Below are positions 56,757 to 64,000 of a DNA stretch of 64,000 nucleotides, piece by piece; positions within the stretch are counted from its first letter, which is position 1; each line of letters starts with the position of its first letter. Under the pieces are notes generated by a model that saw only the letters and a program-made list of their open reading frames with translations, made no database searches and was not told the origin of the DNA. The stretch comes from Bactericera cockerelli (taxonomy: Eukaryota > Arthropoda > Insecta > Hemiptera > Triozidae). Made by a program: the position numbers and the translations under genes. The stretch spans positions 13,724,818-13,788,817 of the forward strand of contig CM044960.1 of assembly GCA_024516035.1 (NCBI GenBank), written 5' to 3'.

Positions 56757-56968
56757 TGGAACCTTTGGTCACATACTCTTTGCTGGGTAGCTGTCGAATC
56801 TGGATAAATCTTCTTCCATTCGTTGTGGAACTTCTCTCGATAACGTAGAGTGTCTGTCTCGCATTTTGTCGCTCGAAAATATGACCGGATAATATCAACG
56901 TTCTCCTCATACGACCAACGTTTTCGGGAAAGGACAGCAGGAACCGTGGGCTGCCGCCTTGATCCCAT
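56757..56968 (-). pseudogene. retroelement-type Myb/SANT-like N-terminal fragment, cut by a SINE
   Basis: On the minus strand an ATG at 56968 opens MGSRRQP..., then RKRWSYEENVDIIRSYFRAT and WKKIYPDSTATQQRVCDQRF. The pattern of a RKRW-EEN start, an aromatic-rich helix and a T-QR--DQR ending resembles the small domain found before the reverse transcriptase in some animal non-LTR elements. The frame continues straight into SINE-A sequence, so the original protein is broken. The assignment is by remembered pattern only. Confidence 0.5.
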
Positions 56969-59900
56969 TGATAAGAAAACGAGGTATTAAATCACATTGA
57001 TAATTTGAATTGAAAATTTTCAAAATTTTCGAGAAAATTACGCGGAGCAAAGTTTCGCGAGACGGTGTCCAGTCAGTTAGCTGGCTAACTGTTATTATTA
57101 TTATTATCTATAACTCTATAATATCCGACTTTTCTATAACACAGTGAAAATCCAAAAGCATCATAATTTTTGGTAATCTTTATTAGTTTTTTTAGCGTCC
57201 CCCACAGTTACACCCAGGGTATCCAAATTAACTTCTTTTTTTTAAGTGGGGTTTAAACTGCTAGTAAATTTAAATAATTAAGTGACACTTAAAATTAATA
57301 TTTCTGTGAACCTATCTCTTTTTTTCAGGGATCATGTTGGATTGAATCATTACATACTACATACTTATTACTTACAAAAGTTGAATCCACTCACTCACTG
57401 ATTGATTGACGGCCTGATTACTTTATCTCTGTAATGGCAATACTTAGAAAGCTAAAATTTTGCATAAAAATTCAGACATTCTGAAGGGACACAACATCCC
57501 TAGACAGAAAACCCTCGAGTCGACGAAATCTTTTGAACGAGCGAGTGACTTTATGAGACATAAGCTTTCCTGTTCAGTCTTACAATCACATCATTTTTCA
57601 AAAGCTAAAACCACAAGATAAAACTAAGCAAAAAAGTTTTCACATAAACCCTTTTGCTCTGGGACTCCTTTGTCCTTAGCTGTCAGTTTAAATAAAGTAC
57701 TATTTATACTAGTTTGAATATGTAATGTTCCTCTGGGACCTCTCAAGTTCCCAATACCCCAGTGACTCCGGTCCTCAATAAGTTTACTATTTAGAACTTC
57801 AGGTGGAGAGGACAGAGGAAGCACTATCTCTCTGCTCTAGAGATCAATGTCTGAAGTTGAATTCATTTGTTCGAATAGCTATAACTTGTGACTAAAGTAA
57901 TTCAGTGGTCTTGGGTTCTATTTTAAAGTTTTCGCAGGTGACTTTCTCCCATTTAGAGTTGCAGCAAAATAGGTATACCTATATCTTATTGGAACAAAAA
58001 AGAAATTACTATACAAATATCTAAGTATGTATATCGACTTGAAGAGTCCCATTTGACCTAGTAGTTTATCCATTTACACGAAAATATATCTGTTGTTCCG
58101 TATGTACAAGTATACGTATACGAGTAGGTGGTATACCTATTAATTTTATTGTTTAGCTTTCTGACTAACTTGATTTTAAATTGAATTTAACAGTGGAATT
58201 TTGCAGCTACATCAGCTTTTAACTTTTTTATAATGGATAAATATAACAAATTTTCTATCTAATTCATTCTAGCACGAGGACAATTAAGAAGGGAAGAAAA
58301 AAGCGTCAGATTTCCCAGAAGCTGCATCTCTTGCTGCAAAAGAAAGCAGACATTGGTTCTCATCGTGCCCCCAGCCTGCTCTCTCTCGCTTGCATTTAAA
58401 TGTGATTTTCTTTATTATTCTTTAAGTTTGCTTTGGAGTGTTTTCTAAAGAAATAATAATAAACTTGTGAGTTTACTTTGTTTCTCGCTCGCGCTCTCTC
58501 CGGTTAATTATGTACCTCGCGCTAGCAGGAGTTTCGACTGTTCCTGCTAGTCCGGAGTCTCGCGTTTCGTAATTTTCTCCTCGGATTAACTAAAGTGCAG
58601 AATTTTCAGACGTTTACCTCTGAGTCCTGGCATAAAGACAAGATTAGTGTTTGTCTCCTACATCCCTGGTGTCGGATGAAGAAGTCCCAGTGACCGAGTG
58701 GGTTACTATTCTTGTCTTGATCACAAATGATAAGGAATCAGACTGCTAAACTGCTTCGGGTTTTTTAACTTCGGGAATGTTGAGAGATCCACCCTGATCT
58801 GACTATCTTCTGCATCTTTTCTACCATTTGAAAATGAAAGAAATAACCATTGAAAATTCCTCCCCAATCCAGGTTGATTAAAAACCCATCGTAACATATT
58901 ACTTCTTTCGTAAACTACTCTAAAGCTATTTTTTACTATGTTTAACTGATTTAAACACCGAATTAATGGAACATTTTACTACGGAATTGTAGTAGTAGTA
59001 GTACGAATTTCTTTGTGGTGAAGCACAAGGCCTCTTCACAATTTTTGTGGATAGCGCAGCATTACTAAGAGCCTCCTTTACATTTCGAATTATTCTATTA
59101 CATTAATTTCTTTTTACTCTGGTAATGCCGCCACTGGTCGTTACTCATACAAGTAACTACTCATTTTTCCTCACGAGGTATGAGTGGACCCCGAACATCC
59201 AAGTACAGAGCAGAAAAATTCCTGCCCCGCTGGGGATCGAACCCAGGATACTACGGAATTGTTCCGATATTAAGTTATTACATAGAACACTCCGTTAGGT
59301 TAATTTTGTTCGAGATGAGCTATTCGTTCACTCGTATTGATCATCTTTGATTTATGTAGGGCTAGTTTAGGCAATAGTGAGTACGGACATTGTATGAAAG
59401 TTTATCTGCAAATAAATGTACTGCTTCATTCAAAATTACGAGTGTAGAGTATTTTTGGAAATAGTAATACCTTTTGGACATACTTTAACCAATCTTTAGT
59501 TTTAAATTTTCAGCGTTAGAGAGTTTAGAGACCCTTAAAGAAGTGCCAGCTAGCTCAGCAGCTTATGCATCTTTTGTTTGTATCCTCTGTTTATTGTCCT
59601 TCAGCCAAAAAAATTTCAAAGTATGAAGTACTCTATCTACTATCTATAAACATAGATAAATAAAAACAACGAAAAATATAGTATAATATAAATATGATAC
59701 ATTATGTATTTTAAGTAATTACAAGAATTGACTGTACAAAAGACTAATACAATAGGTAGGAAAATCATTCTTACATACATTTTTAAGAAATTCCGAAGAT
59801 AAAGTAAGTTTGCACAGAATCTAAAAAAATACTTTTCCTTTCTATCGTCAAACTGGCTAAACATAATTAAAGAGTAAGTAGATAAGTAACAAGACTAACG

Positions 59901-60180
59901 AGGAAAGTGAAAATCAATCACTGTTATAGATAGGTATTAGTAGGTTCTTCATGCTATGAAGTAGGAAGGTATTGTAGGTATCTACATTGCCATCAAGAAG
60001 ATAGCTCCACAGTCCATTAGGTAAGTATTGAGTAGATTATGTGCAGAACAGTATTTTATGATTATCTTTATCTCCAACACAGAAATTGCAAGAAACAATA
60101 AGTTATACAAGCGTACTGCTTCGTCTCTATATAAATCCAGGCTTGATGCTGATAAGGAGTAAGTGCTAGCGAATGTACGC
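56969..60180. other. non-coding stretch
   Basis: No gene is supported. A SINE-like segment with a minus-strand box-B-like GGGATCGAACCCAGG near 59231 and CACAATTTTTGTGGATAGCG near 59038 is also echoed at about 25675-25760 and 39900. The rest is AT-rich. Confidence 0.5.
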
Positions 60181-61485
60181 CTAGCCGTGCTTGCCATGTT
60201 TATGCTTCTTGCTGTATCCCCACTTTTTACCTTCTTTATGACCACCTTTCTTACCATAATCCGAGTGGTTCTCATGATACTTCTTATGCCCTTTCTTTCC
60301 TTTGTGTCCCTTGTGCTCCTGGTCGTAGTGACCTCCTTCCTTGTGACCTTTCTTTCCATATTTATCCTTGTGATACGCAGACTTATGGTGTCCTCCTTTC
60401 TTATGTTTCCCTTCTTTCTTAGCGTGATGTTTGTGATGATGTCCATGCTTGTCATGGTGTCCCTTCTTATGGTAATCGTCGTAGAATTTGTGCTCTTTCT
60501 TGTACTCGTCCTTGTGGAACTTGTGATGGTACCCCTTGGTCTTGTGTCCCTTCTTGTGGCCTTTCTTCTCCCCATACTTAGCACCCTTGTGACCCTTCTC
60601 TTTCTTGTGATGTTCGCCATATTTCTCTGCCTCGTCGTGGTGCTTCTTCTTGTGTCCCGAATGTTTCTTGTAATGTTTCTTGTGTTCGTCTTTGCCGTGT
60701 TTCTCATGTTCGCCTTTTTTATGATGGTGTTTGGTCTTGTATCCCTTGTCACCTTTGTGGCCGCCTTTCTTATGGTGTTCCTTCTTGTACTTGTGGCCTC
60801 CTCCTTTGGACCACTTGTGGGATTTGTGGCCTGCGGCAACTTCCTGATCCTCGCTGCCTGCAATCATCAGATCTGCCACTTCCTGGTTCTCTCTTCCTTC
60901 TCTTAGAAGATCCGCGACTTCTGTGGATCCCCCGGCGGGGCGGAGGAGACTCATCACTTCTGTCGATTGTTCAGACCTCTTTATGCGAATTATTGTTTTA
61001 TTACCAGTAGTATCTGTGTCTGTCCCATCCATTTTATTCCTCTGGAGCTTTCTGATTTTCAATTCTTCCTCCATTTGATAAACAGGATCCAAAATTTCTA
61101 CAAATTCTTCAATTTCATTTTCGTTACCTGTACTTTCTCGTTCAAACCCAACTGGGGCTCTTTCTCCTTTCAACATTTCATCTACTTCTGCTGATGTGTC
61201 TATCTCAGTACCCTTGGGACGGGATCCTTTCTCCTCTCTATCATTATTTGGCACATGGTTCGTTGGTTCTTCTCGCACACTCACGGTATCACTTCTGAGC
61301 TCCTCCACACTCCCAGGGCTAGAAAGCTCCTGTCTAGGGCTTTCATTGCTATTGATTTGATCAGTCTCATTTTTGAACGGAAAATTATTGGAACTCGTAC
61401 TTGTTGAAAATCCGGCCTGCAGGCCTGGCCGCGGATAGGCCGAGCATAGCAGGAGCACCACGCACAAACGTACACCACTCGCCAT
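60181..61485 (-). CDS. secreted acidic plus Lys/His/Gly-rich protein (paralogue 2)
   Basis: A complete single-exon frame of 434 aa. A signal peptide (MASGVRLCVVLLLCSAYPRP, about 1-24) leads into roughly 190 residues that are acidic and Ser/Thr/Asn-rich, then short recurring STEVMSLLRP, STEVADLLRE and NQEVADLMIA segments, then about 215 residues of Lys/His/Gly-rich sequence. The basic half aligns with the protein at 53263-54054 through HKDEYKKEHKFYDDYHKKGH and the C-terminal YGKKGGHKEGKKWGYSKKH. It therefore looks like the same gene with a long acidic extension between the signal peptide and the basic domain. The acidic half could mask or be cleaved from the basic half. Function is unknown; metal binding or matrix association is inference from His content. 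Confidence 0.88.
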   Translation of the reverse strand: MASGVRLCVVLLLCSAYPRPGLQAGFSTSTSSNNFPFKNETDQINSNESPRQELSSPGSVEELRSDTVSVREEPTNHVPNNDREEKGSRPKGTEIDTSAEVDEMLKGERAPVGFERESTGNENEIEEFVEILDPVYQMEEELKIRKLQRNKMDGTDTDTTGNKTIIRIKRSEQSTEVMSLLRPAGGSTEVADLLREGRENQEVADLMIAGSEDQEVAAGHKSHKWSKGGGHKYKKEHHKKGGHKGDKGYKTKHHHKKGEHEKHGKDEHKKHYKKHSGHKKKHHDEAEKYGEHHKKEKGHKGAKYGEKKGHKKGHKTKGYHHKFHKDEYKKEHKFYDDYHKKGHHDKHGHHHKHHAKKEGKHKKGGHHKSAYHKDKYGKKGHKEGGHYDQEHKGHKGKKGHKKYHENHSDYGKKGGHKEGKKWGYSKKHKHGKHG

Positions 61486-61769
61486 ACCTCACGACTGACT
61501 AGTCTTCCATTATTTCCCTTGATTACTAATGAGATGGAGTTTTTGCTTCATCGTCGCTGGTTGTTACGCTTTTCTACACCTCATTAGTTCTCATGCTAAT
61601 CCCCTCTCACTAACCACTATAAGCAATTGACAATTGAAGAGGAACCTCCTTGTTGCATATTTGTGACAACATAGATTAACAAAATAAATGACAGTATTAA
61701 TATATTGTAAACAATAAGAATATTTGCGAATATTATTTCAAACAAGTTACAATAAAACAAAGATATAAG

Positions 61770-62050
61770 TCGTATTTTTCTTTCTAACCAAAAAAAATTT
61801 CCTGGTTAGGTTTCTTCCAAATATTTCCATTTTATTCCAAGGTCATTCGTAAAAGAAAAATGCGTTTGGTTACTTTTAAAGATAAACAATGGACTTAACC
61901 TATAAAAGAACTGGAAGCAAGAATTTTCTATTTCCACTTTGGTTAACTTTGGAAGTGGAAATTTTTCCTCTTCCAAAAGAAAAATGACTTGCTTCCAGTT
62001 TGGTTCATTTTATTCCCGTTTGGTTATCTTTGGTTAGAAAGAAAAATACG
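61770..62050. mobile_element. MITE, about 280 bp, with matching ends
   Basis: The left end CGTATTTTTCTTTCTAACCA is mirrored exactly by the right end TGGTTAGAAAGAAAAATACG. Inner segments are partly palindromic too (ACTGGAAGCAAG near 61910 and CTTGCTTCCAGT near 61989). No coding. Confidence 0.75.
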
Positions 62051-63262
62051 GCAATAGATTAGCAGATAAAATATATAATTTATCTTGCTCTCGCAAATGA
62101 ACTTACTATATGAAACTGATAAAATGCTCAAACTTATGGATCATAAAGTCTGTGTTGACTTTCTATTTAACATAATGCAAGTAGAATAATACATAATTAT
62201 GATATATGTACGTATACAATGCATGATTAATGGCAAAGATGGCAAATGAGGTTTTTCTTGTATATTATGTGTTGAAACATTCATAAATAATAAATGTATA
62301 TTTAGTTGTATACTACGTGATACCTGTTCAGAACAGAAGATGCAATTATGTAGTCAGGTTTTATGGAGTATTCCTACTCTTCCTATTAGTATTCAGGATG
62401 TGTTTCCCGAATGAGCCCTCCCAAGAGGTAACTTGAATTAGGGAGGTGATATTAGGAACTCAAAATTATTATTGTATTGACGATATATGTATTGTGATGG
62501 AAAAACCAGGTTGGCGAAAGTAGAAATGCATTGCACTAAATAGAGGGTACCTAGGATTTAAAAAAAAAAACTACAATTTTGCTGTTATCCTCAAAACCAC
62601 CGCACCGGTGAAAATGCTTATAAACTATTGGAATATTTCTTCTGGGAAATGGTCCAATTTATCATTTGTAGGCCGTTTTCCATATGTTTCGAGACCTCCC
62701 TGTATATTTTCAAGGGAAACAAGTAGGTACCTCTTGGTTAAAATTTAAAGAAAAAAGACTCTGAAAGAAAAAGCACTGCATTCCTCTTTTTACCTGTCTT
62801 TAACTCTCCCCTACACACAAATATGTATAGTCAAGCTATGACATCATACATCCCTTCGTGTTATTTTTCACATTATCTCTCTCTTTTTCTCTTTCTCTCC
62901 CTTATTCTCGCTCTCTTTTTCTCCTCACTCTCTTTCTCTCTCTCTCTTTTTTGTTTGTCCCCAATTATGGTACAATGATTAATTGAATATTAATAAGTTA
63001 TTATTAATTTAGGTTGATATGAAATGTGCATGGGAAAATTGAATTACGATGAAGGTACCTTCCTCATTTAAATGTAGAAATGTGGGCTACCTATAGTTAT
63101 ATGTAATAGGGTACCTGTGGAATAATTCTATACCATGGCATGTGTTTATTCGAGGAAAAGGTGGAACTACTGTGAAAACTGAAAAGCATTAGAAGGGATT
63201 TTTATACTAATATCATTTTACTACCTATATTATGTAGGTATGAAGATATACATATGTAGGTA

Positions 63263-63600
63263 CTAAGAGCTAAGAGCACACGGTCAGCTAATTCGTTACC
63301 ATGCGGAAGGTCACGGGTTCAAAACCCACCCGTTCGGATGTCCGGTTTTTCAAGTTGACCCATCTCTAGCCCATCAGAGGTGAGGCACACTCACAGGGAT
63401 GCCATCCATGATGGGAATCTGAAAACCGAGTGACGATAAAGCTTTCTACTAGCCGGGTAGAGATGATCATGCTGGGTACCAACTTACAGCGGGCAGGGAG
63501 TTCCCACCAATCACAGGACTCGATAGAACGGTTGGAAATTTCTTGCCAAGTTTGATCTAGAAGCTATCATCAGTGAGTATCGCAACCCGGTCATAAGTTT
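63263..63600 (+). mobile_element. tRNA-derived SINE-like element
   Basis: CGGTCAGCTAATTCGTTACC followed by ATGCGGAAGGTCACGGGTTC and AAAACCCACCCG looks like a tRNA-type head with box B. A GC-richer body runs to about 63600. The head resembles the minus-strand SINE dimer at 56081-56390. Confidence 0.55.
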
Positions 63601-64000
63601 GGCTCTGTTTCCATGAACATTTAACCAATTCATCAAAATTTAAAACAAAATATCATTTGAACATATTTTTAGTCAGGTATTTTCTCTCTTCGGTTTTCAG
63701 AAATTAATACCCTAGACTCCATAATTTTACGCGAAAATGATGTGGCTTCAGGAGTTTTTCAAAAGTTATCCCGCATGAAATGTCCACAAGCAGTGCTATC
63801 TGGTTTTATTAGGCAGTGGCGTAGAATCAAGTCGTCAGGATTAAAAGTTGACCCCATAAAATTAGCTCGTTCGTGAAAGTGGATTTGTAACCTGGATGGA
63901 GGTAAGTAGACTAAGTGCTTCTAGCCTACCAAAGAATGCAAATATTAGCAAAGTTTTTTTGATGACATATTGCAATTGCAAAATTTTCAAATCCATCCAT

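Larger units (their letters stand above)
61486..64000. other. non-coding 3' flank of window
   Basis: It includes a MITE at 61770-62050, a CT-rich stretch at about 62875-62955 and a tRNA-like SINE at 63263-63600. No gene is supported. Confidence 0.5.

Noticed and set aside
59982..60906. long alternative frames over the Lys/His-rich gene 60181-61485
   Set aside because: Same reason: composition shadows giving Arg/Thr-rich or Val/Leu-rich translations without family support.

Overview
The window is about 64 kb of AT-rich eukaryotic DNA with small coding islands in long non-coding, repeat-laden stretches. It is most likely from an insect: it carries an allatostatin-A neuropeptide precursor, spliced genes with GT-AG introns, and many tRNA-derived SINEs, MITEs and LINE relics. 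A hemipteran such as a planthopper fits the general texture, but that is an impression and the species is not proven here.

Layout. 1-11.9 kb: no supported gene; a foldback element (8029-9157) and a decayed LINE reverse-transcriptase tail (9670-10083). 11930-12363: the last coding exon of an allatostatin-A precursor on +. 12.4-27.3 kb: non-coding, with a dispersed element (13725-14340), a second foldback element (17599-18926), a 129-bp tandem duplication next to a perfect hairpin (21236-21520) and a 0.9-kb polypyrimidine tract. 27361-34907: an essentially complete eight-exon gene for 26S proteasome ATPase Rpt3 (PSMC4) on +, with a one-base frameshift in exon 7. 35-45.5 kb: non-coding, SINE-rich, including an inverted SINE pair. 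45506-47160: a tandem array running directly into the first coding exon of a small single-Ig-domain membrane protein (47166-49677, four exons, +). 53263-54054 and 60181-61485: two secreted Lys/His/Gly-rich proteins on -, evidently paralogues. The remainder is repeats.

The most unusual signal is a pair of unrelated tandem arrays, each built on a splice junction. In intron 5 of Rpt3, a 23-bp unit made of the last 14 nt of exon 5 plus the first 9 nt of the intron is repeated, so 46 further junctions (45 with an intact GTAAGT) follow the authentic donor. Before the Ig gene, a unit of about 84-90 bp carries a 3' splice-site-like tract, CAG and an ATG in the same context as the true start codon, giving 17 upstream ATGs that all open the same 15-codon mini-ORF. 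One array multiplies a 5' splice site and the other a 3' splice site with a start codon. Whether they affect splicing or translation is inference.

Two independent insertions of the same roughly 50-nt poly(A)-tailed sequence, each with its own target-site duplication and the same 5' end, lie within 350 bp of each other at the Ig gene. The genes in the window do not form a pathway: a neuropeptide precursor, a housekeeping proteasome ATPase, an orphan Ig membrane protein and a local His/Lys-rich family.
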